A DNA stretch of 64,000 nt. Source: Deltaproteobacteria bacterium HGW-Deltaproteobacteria-15. Lineage in GTDB: Bacteria; Desulfobacterota; DSM-4660; Desulfatiglandales; HGW-15. Within the stretch, counting starts at the first letter, position 1; the number at the start of each line of letters is the position of its first letter. The notes under the pieces are model-generated. The model worked only from the letters and a program-made list of their open reading frames with translations, was not told where the DNA came from and ran no database searches. The position numbers were made by a program, and so were the translations under genes. The stretch spans positions 19,275-83,274 of the forward strand of contig PHBH01000059.1 of NCBI GenBank assembly GCA_002840535.1. The letters are read 5' to 3'. Of the stretch, positions 16,764-25,219 are shown in pieces.

Positions 16764-19026
16764 TCCCTGTTGGGAATCGAACTATAAAAGAGGACCCTTT
16801 GCCCTCCTCGGTCTTCACGTTGATGGTTCCGTCATAGTCGCTCACAATACCGTAACTGATGGACAGTCCCAGCCCCGTGCCCTTGCCTGCCTTCTTTGTT
16901 GTAAAGAAGGGTTCAAAAAGCTTGTCCAGTATGGCGCCGGGAATGCCGGTGCCGTTGTCGGTGATTGAAGCACTGACCATCCCTTCTTCCATGCTTGTCT
17001 TCAGGAGTATTCTCTTTGTCTCCTGTTCCGGACGACCTTCTTCCCACTTCCTCTCGATGGCATCCCTGGCATTGATTAACAGATTGATGAATACCTGTTC
17101 GAGCCTGTTCGCATCAGCCCATATGAGTGGAAGATTCGAATCCAGATCCAGTACGACCTCGATCTCTCTCAGTTTCAGTTGCTGTTGAAAAAAATCCAGA
17201 GACTTGATCAGCACCTGGTTGATCTGGGTTTTCTCCTTGGAGACCTCCGATTTGCGGCCGAATTCCCGCATGTGGTTGATGATTTTGGAAGCCCTGTCCA
17301 CATGGCTGTCGATTTCCTGGGACATGGTTCGCAAAATATCCCTTTCGATCGGCTCATCCCTTATCACCTTTCTGTTGAGAAAACCACAGGCCGTTTTGAT
17401 GACCGACAAAGGCTGATTCAGCTCGTGGGCCATGCCGGTGGCCATTTCACCCAGAGTCGCCATCTTGCTCGCCTGAATAAGCTGCTGCTCCGCGAGCAAA
17501 CGGGCCGTGATATCGCTCGTGGTGACGAGAAAGACCTTTCTCCCGGAGTATTCCGAATTGGCAATGCGGATATTCACAAAAATAGCCGTTCCGTCCTTCC
17601 TTATCTGTTTCATGCGGTCGATGCTGCCTTTGTCCTTCAGCATGGAAGGATATCCCTGGCGATCAGCCCCCTCCATCAGGGATAGGAAAGAAGTCCCGAC
17701 CAAATCTTCTTTGTCGAAGCCGTACACAGCCGTAACGCTTTGGTTGCAATCGAGAATCGTCAAATGCTCGCAGCTCAACACGAAAAGGGGGTTTGGAATG
17801 GTATTGAAGATGATCCTGTACTTTTCTTCCGATCTCTGGACCTCCCTTTCAAGGGTCCGCAAGTTGGTCAAATCAAGGCTCATCTCGATGGCAGCGATCA
17901 CCTCTCCCTTCGAATTCCTGATCGGAGAGGTCTTGACCATCCAATAGGTTTGGGTGCCGTCTTTGTTGGTTGCCGCCTCTTCGCTGTAATGGGGTTCACC
18001 GTCTTCAAAGGTTTTAAGGACCGGGCAGATCTCGCACCTTTCGGAACGCCCCTTGTAAGCCTTGTAGCAGAAGTCCCCCCTTTCGGGAGAAAACCGCTCC
18101 GCAAATTCGCGGTTATAACGGATGATCTTCAGATCTCTTCCCTGCACTGTGATGTAGCAGGGCGCCTCTTCAAAGAGTTGCTGGTATTCATGCCAGTTTT
18201 GTTTGATTTCCAACTGCTTTCCCGCGATCTCTTCACGCATCTGGTTGATTGCCTCTGCGAGTTGACCCATTTCATCGTCCCGGTCGATTTCTATCTCGTA
18301 ATCATACTCCCCGTTTCCGATGTGCCTGGTTCCGGCAATCATGTTCCGGATTGGATGGTTGATGTACCTCACGAGGAAAAATCCGATGACGGTGCCTGAG
18401 CCGAGAAAAAGTGCGAGGCCGATCCCAATGATTCTTCTTTCGTATGCAAGGATCTCGCTGTCCAGTTCGTCCATGGAGACCACCACATCCAGGAGACCGA
18501 GAATCTTCTTTTCAGATGAATCAGTATGGCAGGAGGTGGATGTGCAGCCCGGCTCATTTGGAATGGTGCTGATAAGACCCAGACGCCGTTCGCCATTATC
18601 TGATGTACTGATTCTCACCCTTTGCCAGAGATCCACCTCTTCCAGGGGAGGCGATTGTTTGTGACAGACATGACAGGCTACGGCCATGATATTCGTCGTC
18701 TTTTCGACTTCTTCTCTCACATTGGAGTGTTTTACTCTGCCTTCCTTGTTATAGATGCGGATCCTCTTGATCCCTTTCTGCGTAGCCACTTTTTCCGTGA
18801 TCCGGCTGATGTCGTCCCGGGAGTTCAACATCATTGCGTAGTGGGTGCCGAGCCGAATCGTGTTCCCCAGGCGTTCAACCCCGGCAATCGTGTTCTCCAG
18901 GACCTTCTGTCTCTGAACACGAATGTCAAAAAAAACCCACGCGGCAATGCTCGCCAGAAGGATTATGCCGAACCAGAAGAGGAGCCGGAAGCTCAGGCTC
19001 TTGTAAATGTGGAAGATCCTCTGCAA
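16723..19026 (-). CDS. Membrane sensor histidine kinase with periplasmic c-type heme motifs
   Basis: I favour TTG 19026, directly after the stop of the DsrK-like gene, over ATG 19089, which would add a 21-residue basic tail overlapping that gene. The 767-residue product has TM1 at about 12-34, a periplasmic domain with CHVCH (118-122, a CXXCH heme site) and CTSTSCH (161-167, a CX4CH heme-like site), TM2 at about 200-220, HAMP, a Cys-rich PAS (FCYKAYKGRSERCEICPV), a second PAS, H-box GMAHELNQPL and ATPase motifs. Covalent heme in the sensor domain suggests it senses redox potential or a gas. It follows the DsrMK-like pair, whose electron flow it may monitor. Confidence 0.9.
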   Translation of the reverse strand: MQRIFHIYKSLSFRLLFWFGIILLASIAAWVFFDIRVQRQKVLENTIAGVERLGNTIRLGTHYAMMLNSRDDISRITEKVATQKGIKRIRIYNKEGRVKHSNVREEVEKTTNIMAVACHVCHKQSPPLEEVDLWQRVRISTSDNGERRLGLISTIPNEPGCTSTSCHTDSSEKKILGLLDVVVSMDELDSEILAYERRIIGIGLALFLGSGTVIGFFLVRYINHPIRNMIAGTRHIGNGEYDYEIEIDRDDEMGQLAEAINQMREEIAGKQLEIKQNWHEYQQLFEEAPCYITVQGRDLKIIRYNREFAERFSPERGDFCYKAYKGRSERCEICPVLKTFEDGEPHYSEEAATNKDGTQTYWMVKTSPIRNSKGEVIAAIEMSLDLTNLRTLEREVQRSEEKYRIIFNTIPNPLFVLSCEHLTILDCNQSVTAVYGFDKEDLVGTSFLSLMEGADRQGYPSMLKDKGSIDRMKQIRKDGTAIFVNIRIANSEYSGRKVFLVTTSDITARLLAEQQLIQASKMATLGEMATGMAHELNQPLSVIKTACGFLNRKVIRDEPIERDILRTMSQEIDSHVDRASKIINHMREFGRKSEVSKEKTQINQVLIKSLDFFQQQLKLREIEVVLDLDSNLPLIWADANRLEQVFINLLINARDAIERKWEEGRPEQETKRILLKTSMEEGMVSASITDNGTGIPGAILDKLFEPFFTTKKAGKGTGLGLSISYGIVSDYDGTINVKTEEGKGSSFIVRFPTGSESSEDDEDAARG

Positions 19027-19033
19027 GTCACAC

Positions 19034-20332
19034 CTACTCTTCCTCCTCTTTTGGGAGCATTTCCTCCGGAATCTCCATTTTCTCCGCAATCACTTCCTTG
19101 AAGTGAACGGCCTTTGCATCGATCTTGTATTCCTTGATGAGATCCCGGATCTGGTCTATGCAGTTGTGGCAGGGAACCAGGACGAGTTTTGCACCTGTCT
19201 CGCGGATCTGGTCCGCTTTGACCTTCCCGGCAGCCAACCGGTCTTTCTTCATCTCCCCGCCCATAGGCATGGCGCCCCCGCCGCCGGCGCAGCAATAGTT
19301 GTAATTGCCATGTTTTTTCATTGGCCGGAAGTCCTCGGAGATCATTTCAGCCAGGCGGCGATTCTTTTCCGCAAGTCCTCCGTTCCGGACGACGTTGCAG
19401 GGATCCTGAACCGTCGTGGGAACCTTGATTTTCTCCTTGAGCTTTATCCGGCCGTCGCGGATGTAATCGTGGAAGAGTTCGACGGAGTGAATGACTTCCT
19501 GTTTGGGCTCGTATCCCATCCAGATGGGCGCTTCGTACCGAAGCGCTCGGTAGGCATGGCCTCACTCGGTTATGGCGATCTGTTTCACCCCCAGTTCTTC
19601 GGCCCGTTTGAAGGTATTCTCCGCAATCGACCTTGCCGTTTGTGCGTCATTGACGAACATGGCCAGATTGGTGGCATCCCACCCTTTTTCGCTTGGAAAG
19701 GTCCAGTCCTCGCCGGCCACATGGAAAATCTTGGCCATTTCCATGATGTCCTGGGGATAGAACTTGGGCTCGCGGGCATTGACCGTGTACATGATCTTGG
19801 CGCCCTGTTTATCGATGGGGATTTTCAGCCCCGCAAGCTCCTCTGCAGTCTCCTCTTCGCACCACTCCAGCGTCTCGATCCAGTCTTCCTTGGTGATCGC
19901 CATCTGATTGCCGGACTCCTGATAATTCGCCACCGCCTTGGCAAGACCCTCCGGCACCATTCCCACCGAGGTCAGGAGACCCCTCAGGAGAGATATCATC
20001 ATGGCAATGTCGATCCCGAAAGGGCAGTAGAGGGAGCACCGCCGGCACATATTGCACTCGTGGTAGATGGTCTTGTAGACCTCCTGCAGATAAGCCTTGT
20101 CCACCTTTCCCTTTTTCCTCAGGATGTCCTTCAGGAATCGGATCTTGTAGGAAGGGATCATTTTCGGCTCTTTTCCGTTGGAGAGGTAGAAATGACACGT
20201 GTCGGAGCAGAGACCGCAATGGGCGCAGATCTTCATCCAGGTCTTGAATCGCGCCCCCATTCGGGGCTTCAAGAATTCCAGGATGCGCGACTCCAGATGC
20301 TCTTCGGTAGCCAGTTGCTTTTCCTCACTCAT
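19034..20332 (-). CDS. DsrK/HdrD-like Fe-S protein containing selenocysteine
   Basis: This is read as one 432-residue protein across an in-frame TGA at codon 257 (19562-19564). It has two N-terminal 4Fe-4S sites (C36-C39-C42-C46 and C93-C96-C99-C103) and a C-terminal CCG domain (C312, C347-C348, C388-C391). The TGA falls in ITE-stop-GHAYRALRYEAP, where relatives have ECGHAYR, and a 7-bp hairpin with loop GGTAC follows. Sec thus replaces a CCG-type Cys. Proteins of this type (DsrK, HmeD, TmcB) reduce or oxidise a disulfide or dithiol using electrons from a membrane cytochrome b, here the next gene upstream. AAGGAG lies eight bases before the ATG. Reading it as two truncated genes would be an error. 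Confidence 0.88.
19528..19546 (-). promoter_or_regulatory. Predicted SECIS hairpin of the DsrK-like gene
   Basis: Fifteen bases after the TGA the transcript folds GCGCTTC-GGTAC-GAAGCGC, a perfect 7-bp stem with a GG-starting loop. This is the strongest of the four hairpins in the window. Confidence 0.78.
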
Positions 20333-20392
20333 TTTCCAACTCCTTGGACCTGTAAGTGGAATTCCATGGTCATTTTCAACGATACCCCCCTG

Positions 20393-21058
20393 TCAGATGG
20401 AGTACCCCCTTCTCCCGAATTCGATTGCAGTCGCCCCACGGGACAAAAAGAAAAGGACGAAGTGGGAAAGCTTCGTGAAAGGAATGAGAAGAAGCATCAA
20501 CTCGCCCGACAGAATATGGATCAGCATCATGTTGTCGCCGATAAAACCGACGCTGTCGAGCGTCCCATGAGTCAGGAAGTATCCTGTCAGGAACGGAAGA
20601 CCGGTCACAACCAGAAGCAGGTAGTCCGATGCGGTGGATATCAGCCGCACCTCCGGGGAAATGATCCGCCTCAAGAGGAAGAAAATCACGATGCCGAGGA
20701 GGATGATCGTCATCCAATCCGCAAGGGAATCGGGGATGGGACTCCACGACCACTCCAGCCGCGATTCCTCCCATAGGGAAATGTGGCCGCTGAACCAGAT
20801 CGGGACCACGAGGAGACAGATATGGAAGACATAGGCGAGAATGGTATAAACCGGATTTTTTGCCACGTCCTTGTTAAAGGGGAAAAGCCACCTGCCGATA
20901 GTCGCCAGGACGTATTTCCAGCTGAAATACCGGTAAATAGCCTTGTCCTTTTGTAGGGAGACATAGAAGAACAGGACAACTCTCAGCAAACTCCCGATCA
21001 CAAATACCAGAAAGGAAATCCACAACAGAGGTCCTACTGCAAAATCATAAAAGTCCAT
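20393..21058 (-). CDS. DsrM/NarI-like membrane cytochrome b subunit
   Basis: The 221-residue protein has about five to six hydrophobic helices and His residues within helices (FHICLLVVPIWFSGHI; LIHILSGELMLLLIPFTKLSHFV) typical of the NarI/DsrM/TmcC diheme b subunit that exchanges electrons with menaquinone. ATG 21058 is preferred to ATG 21067 because AAGGAG is nine bases before it. It lies 60 bp upstream of the DsrK-like gene, so the two probably form a membrane menaquinol:dithiol module. No DsrJOP-type periplasmic partners are seen. Confidence 0.88.
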   Translation of the reverse strand: MDFYDFAVGPLLWISFLVFVIGSLLRVVLFFYVSLQKDKAIYRYFSWKYVLATIGRWLFPFNKDVAKNPVYTILAYVFHICLLVVPIWFSGHISLWEESRLEWSWSPIPDSLADWMTIILLGIVIFFLLRRIISPEVRLISTASDYLLLVVTGLPFLTGYFLTHGTLDSVGFIGDNMMLIHILSGELMLLLIPFTKLSHFVLFFLSRGATAIEFGRRGYSI

Positions 21059-21508
21059 ATGCTCCATCTCCTTTTTCCCTGTTTTAGACGAGGCGGCATT
21101 CGCGAAAATGATTTGGACATCGTCCCGTTCATCGGATCGGCCTTCTCAAGATAAGAGGTGCAAAGGAACGAGTATCGTAAAACCCGGAAGATGACGACCC
21201 GGCGCATGCCGGGTGCAACAGCGAATTCGGCGGCTTCAGTAGAGCAGGAATAGGTATATGACAAAAGGACAACGGACGGACTCCCATAAAAGCACGCGTT
21301 TGACAACAATCCATCGAGACTCGCACCTCGGAGTGCAAATCAGGTGGACCGTCTGCCTCTCCAGCCATGCTTTCGGCCGACGGGGAATTCCTTTTTGTTC
21401 AGGCGTTTAGTCAATTTATACTGTCGCAGGCTTGATGAGTCAACCGGAAAATGGCTGGTGCAGTGCGTCCTGTCACGAAATATGCAAAAGGACTTCTGTC
21501 GCAGTACA
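21059..21508. other. Intergenic region upstream of the DsrMK-like pair
   Basis: No gene is seen in about 450 bp. ACCCGGC (21197-21203) and GCCGGGT (21208-21214) form a GC-rich hairpin around GCAT. No convincing promoter was found on either strand, although the operon at 21058 must start here. Confidence 0.4.
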
Positions 21509-22786
21509 CTAGAGGGATTTCCTTTCCCGCACCGGAGCGTTGCCCGTTTCTACCTCCTCGTCAGGATATCTGAGGGAAATGGATCGCAATACATCGAGGC
21601 AGGAGAAAAACGCGTCCATCACCTCCGGGTCAAAGTGCTTCCCCGATGATCGATGCATCTCTTCGACAATGCGGCTCTCATCCCAGGGTTCCTTGTAACA
21701 TCTTCTGCAGCAGAGGGCATCATACACATCCGCCACGGCCACAATCCTGCCGAACAGAGGAATATCTTCGCCCGATTTTGGCATAGGCAACCCGTCGGGT
21801 GTGGTGCACCCTCGGAGAGGATCCTCGACCGAAAGGTCGATATGGCCCGGATACCCGGTGCCATCCCATTTTTCATGATGATTCAAAGCCACGGTCGCGG
21901 CCACTTCTTCGAAGTCCGACTGCACGTCCTTGAACAGCTTTGCCCCCAGATACGTGTGGCTTTTCATGATTTCGTACTCATCGCAGGTAAGCCGTGCGGG
22001 CTTCTTGAGGATCAGGTCGCTGATGGCCACCTTGCCCACGTCGTGGAGCATGGCGGCCATCCTCAGGAGGTCCTTTCTGCGGCGGACCTCGTCCGCCTTG
22101 AGCCCCTTTCCTCTTGCCCACTCTTCAAAAATCTCGACGGAATATGCTGCAACCCGGTTGACATGGGAGCCTGTTTCCTTGGGGTCTCTCAACTCGGCCA
22201 TGCTGATCATCCGCAGGATGATGTTCCTGGTCATCTGCGCCCTCTCAAGGGCAAGGGCTGCACTGTTTGAAAAATGCATGACCAGACCTTCGTCCTCCGG
22301 CGAAAAGGGGATGACCTCTCCACCGTCGTTCCGGGCATTGATGAGCTGCATCACCCCCAGAACATCCTTGCGCTGGTTGGTCATCGGGACTGCCAGAACC
22401 GATCTGGTGGAGTAGTCGGAAATTCTGTCAAAATTGGAATCGAAAGTGAACGGAAAGGAATCGTTCAGAGTGTATGTGTCGGGGATATTGACCGTGGTCA
22501 TGTTCCTGGCCGCATATCCGGCAATGGACCTGTTACTGATGGGAATAGAAAAGATGTTGTAGATGAGCTTCTTGCCGGGTTCCAGTCTTTTCTGAAGCGT
22601 ATCGTTCTGGGTATAGCTGAATTTCAGCTTTTTGCCTTCCCTCAGGTAAATGGACCCTGCATCCGCATTGAAGAACTTCCTGACGTTGGTGAGTATTCTC
22701 TCCAGGAGAAGATCGATATCCTTGGTCTCATTAAAGTCCATGCTTATTTGAGCGATGATCCCAATCTTTTCTCTTTCAGTCAGCAT
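21509..22786 (-). CDS. GAF-HD-GYP protein, probable cyclic-di-GMP phosphodiesterase
   Basis: The 425-residue product (ATG 22786, MLTEREKIGII) has an N-terminal GAF domain (about 1-180) and a C-terminal HD-GYP domain with MLHDVGK and HHEKWDGTGYP, the catalytic HD and GYP signatures. HD-GYP enzymes hydrolyse cyclic di-GMP. An insert (VEDPLRGCTTPDGLPMPKSGE) follows the GYP motif. GAGG lies about 11 bases before the chosen start; a longer frame reaches 22840. It stands alone, with long spacers on both sides. Confidence 0.92.
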   Translation of the reverse strand: MLTEREKIGIIAQISMDFNETKDIDLLLERILTNVRKFFNADAGSIYLREGKKLKFSYTQNDTLQKRLEPGKKLIYNIFSIPISNRSIAGYAARNMTTVNIPDTYTLNDSFPFTFDSNFDRISDYSTRSVLAVPMTNQRKDVLGVMQLINARNDGGEVIPFSPEDEGLVMHFSNSAALALERAQMTRNIILRMISMAELRDPKETGSHVNRVAAYSVEIFEEWARGKGLKADEVRRRKDLLRMAAMLHDVGKVAISDLILKKPARLTCDEYEIMKSHTYLGAKLFKDVQSDFEEVAATVALNHHEKWDGTGYPGHIDLSVEDPLRGCTTPDGLPMPKSGEDIPLFGRIVAVADVYDALCCRRCYKEPWDESRIVEEMHRSSGKHFDPEVMDAFFSCLDVLRSISLRYPDEEVETGNAPVRERKSL

Positions 22787-22899
22787 ACCGGGAGAATCCT
22801 CGCGTTCGGTTTCGGCGGTTCCGGCGCAGCGGCACCTCATGGAAAACTCGAAACACCATACCCTGTTACCCGCAGGAACACAAGGGAGATGAGGACAAA

Positions 22900-22986
22900 G
22901 AGAACCGCAGAATCAGCCACAAAGGCACTAAGACTCAAAGAAAATCACAATGCCTTTCTTGGTGTCTTCGTGTCTTGGTGGCAAAG
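22900..22986. repeat. Intergenic inverted-repeat element, copy 1
   Basis: The left arm GCCACAAAGGCACTAAGACT and the right arm, ending TCTTCGTGTCTTGGTGGC, are imperfect inverted repeats around a centre AAATCACAATGCCTTTCTT. A near-identical second copy lies 130 bp further on. Confidence 0.75.
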
Positions 22987-23039
22987 TCCGAGGCAGGAGA
23001 CAGCAAAGGCAAAGAATGTCCAATGTCGAATGAGAAGAT

Positions 23040-23110
23040 GAGCCATAAAGGCACTGAGACTCAAAGAAAATCACAATGCCATTCTTGGTGTCTTCGTGAC
23101 TTTGTGGCAG
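23040..23110. repeat. Intergenic inverted-repeat element, copy 2
   Basis: Left arm GCCATAAAGGCACTGAGACT and right arm ending GTCTTCGTGACTTTGTGGCA flank almost the same centre as copy 1. The two copies are direct repeats of one element, and each is internally palindromic. Confidence 0.75.
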
Positions 23111-23169
23111 GGGTTTTTACCAGCAAAGCGCGCTTGACGTACGCTTCGGATCTCTGTTAGAAGTCACCT

Positions 23170-23733
23170 ATGAATCTGCTTGATATCCTTATTCTCTCCA
23201 CTGTTCTTTTCTTCATCATCAAGGGATTGATCCGAGGATTCATTCGCGAAATCGCTTCCCTTGCCGGCGTTGTGCTCGGCATAATTCTCGCTGCCCGATA
23301 TCAATATGAATTGACTGAAGTCACCAAACAGTTTCTGAACCCAAGCCCGTACCTCCCGCTAATCAGTTTCATCGTAATTTTCATCTGTGTAGTTGTGGGA
23401 TGCAATCTGTTGGGCTGGCTCGTTCGAATGGTCTTGAGAAAGGCGCCTCTGGGATGGGTGGACAGACTTCTAGGCCTGTGCTTCGCCCTGGTCAAGGGGG
23501 TGGTCATTACCTATCTTGTCATTGTCGTCCTCACCTTTTTCCTGCCCAGCGGCACACCCCTTATTGCCCGCTCAAAGGTCTGTCCCTGGATTGTCGTCTC
23601 GTACCAAACCATGGCAGGCCTGATCTCACCGGATCATTACCAGAGATGGAAACAGCGGTTCATCCAGAAAACAGGGGAGTTGAGCGACACGATCCCAGCT
23701 GGCAAAACGGAGCTCCCGGAGAAGAATGGATAG
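23170..23733 (+). CDS. cvpA: CvpA family membrane protein
   Basis: The 187-residue protein has four hydrophobic segments in the first 125 residues and the family start NLLDILILSTVLFFIIKGLIRG. CvpA proteins are inner-membrane proteins linked to colicin V export and to cell-envelope homeostasis; the precise function is unknown. It overlaps mazG by eight bases (ATGGATAG), so the two are cotranscribed. Confidence 0.88.
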   Translation: MNLLDILILSTVLFFIIKGLIRGFIREIASLAGVVLGIILAARYQYELTEVTKQFLNPSPYLPLISFIVIFICVVVGCNLLGWLVRMVLRKAPLGWVDRLLGLCFALVKGVVITYLVIVVLTFFLPSGTPLIARSKVCPWIVVSYQTMAGLISPDHYQRWKQRFIQKTGELSDTIPAGKTELPEKNG

Positions 23734-24448
23734 AAACCGCTTATTCAAGGCCCTGGCGGACCTGATTGAACTGGTCGCCAGATTGCGAGGTCCAGGAGGA
23801 TGCCCCTGGGATGCCAGGCAGACTTTCGAAACAGTGCGGATGTATCTCCTGGAAGAGGCCTACGAATCACTGGAGGCGATTGAAAGGGGGCAGCCTCTGG
23901 AGATCTGCCAGGAGCTCGGCGATCTCCTTTTTCAGATTCTCTTCCTCTCTCACATGGGTGAGGAAACAGGGGACTTCAGTTTACTTGAAGTTCTGACCGG
24001 AATCCACGAAAAGATGGTCAGGAGGCATCCTCACATTTTCGGCTCCGCTACCGTGAAAGACGCAGAGGAGGTATCCCTCAACTGGGCGAGAATCAAAAAA
24101 GAAGAAAAGAAAGAGCGTCCGGAATCGGCTTCACCCCTTGACAGCGTCCCCGCAGCCTTGCCTGCCCTCTTGCGAGCACACAGGCTGACCGAGAGGGCAT
24201 CGAAAGCCGGACTGATCGAAGAGAAGCCGGGTGAGCTGATGAACCGGATAGGTGAAAGCATCCAGTCGATTGAAAAACTTGAACAGGTGAAGGATCGTGA
24301 TCTCCTTGGACAGAGGATGGGAGATCTCCTCCTGGATATCGCCAACCTTGCCAGGACAAAGGGCTTCAATGCGGAAGATCTGCTGCGGATTGCGAATCAA
24401 AGGTTCTATAATCGATTCCAGGGGGCCGAAGAGGGGAAAGCCGGATGA
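23726..24448 (+). CDS. mazG: MazG nucleoside triphosphate pyrophosphohydrolase
   Basis: The 240-residue protein starts with LRGPGGCPWDARQTFETVRMYLLEEAYE and has two MazG-type helical repeats with EExxE metal-binding residues (LLEEAYESLEAIE; ELGDLLFQILF). MazG hydrolyses NTPs to NMPs and PPi. Length is normal. It overlaps the end of cvpA, and a transglycosylase gene follows 46 bp later. Confidence 0.95.
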   Translation: MDRNRLFKALADLIELVARLRGPGGCPWDARQTFETVRMYLLEEAYESLEAIERGQPLEICQELGDLLFQILFLSHMGEETGDFSLLEVLTGIHEKMVRRHPHIFGSATVKDAEEVSLNWARIKKEEKKERPESASPLDSVPAALPALLRAHRLTERASKAGLIEEKPGELMNRIGESIQSIEKLEQVKDRDLLGQRMGDLLLDIANLARTKGFNAEDLLRIANQRFYNRFQGAEEGKAG

Positions 24449-24494
24449 CTGCAACCTTCGAGCAACCTGCAATCAGTGATGTTTTCAGAGGAAA

Positions 24495-25205
24495 TTGAAA
24501 GGTCTCCTGAAACGCAGCCTGAAGATTCTTGCTGCCGGCCTGTTGTTGCTCTGCGCCTTCTCGTTTGCAGAGGTTCTGGCCTTCAGGTTTTTCAATCCCC
24601 CTTTCACAACCTTTATGGCATGGAGATGGGTTGCGTCGAGGATCCAAAGCGCACCGGATGAAGAACCTTACAGGATCGTTCGTATCCAGTGGCGTAGCCT
24701 GAGGCAGGTATCTCCCAATCTCGTCAAGGCTGTTCTGGCTGCCGAAGATCAGAGATTCCTCTCTCATCACGGTTTTGATTTCATAGAGATTCAGGAGGCG
24801 CTGCGAGAGATGCTCTCATCCCGCCGAATCAGAGGGGCCAGCACCATTTCCATGCAGGTGGCAAGAACCGTATTCCTCTGGCCTTCGAGGACATGGCTCC
24901 GGAAAATCTACGAAGCCTACTACACGCTGCTGCTGGAGTTGACCTGGTCCAAGAAACGGATCCTGGAAGTTTACCTGAACACAGTAGACTGGGGCGAAGG
25001 GGTGGTGGGAGCGGAGTCCGCTTCCAGGAAATATTTCCGCCGAAGCTCGGCGGAGCTTACGCCTTCCGAGGCTGCGATGCTGGCGGCGATTCTGCCCAAC
25101 CCTCATTACTGGTCGCCTGTGAAGCCCACTGAACATCTGAGGGAGAGACAACGAAAGATAATGAACGATATGGAGAAAATGCCTGTCTCTCGGGTTTTGC
25201 GCTGA
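24495..25205 (+). CDS. mtgA: Monofunctional peptidoglycan glycosyltransferase
   Basis: The 236-residue protein has an N-terminal membrane anchor (about 8-28) and GT51 motifs: EDQRFLSHHGFD, RGASTISMQVARTVFLW, LELTWSKKRILEVYLN and GAESASRKYF. It polymerises lipid II into glycan strands in the periplasm and has no transpeptidase domain, which defines MtgA. The likely start is TTG 24495 with GAGG just upstream. It lies downstream of mazG in the same direction. Confidence 0.93.
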   Translation: MKGLLKRSLKILAAGLLLLCAFSFAEVLAFRFFNPPFTTFMAWRWVASRIQSAPDEEPYRIVRIQWRSLRQVSPNLVKAVLAAEDQRFLSHHGFDFIEIQEALREMLSSRRIRGASTISMQVARTVFLWPSRTWLRKIYEAYYTLLLELTWSKKRILEVYLNTVDWGEGVVGAESASRKYFRRSSAELTPSEAAMLAAILPNPHYWSPVKPTEHLRERQRKIMNDMEKMPVSRVLR

Positions 25206-25219
25206 TTTCCGGGTATAAC

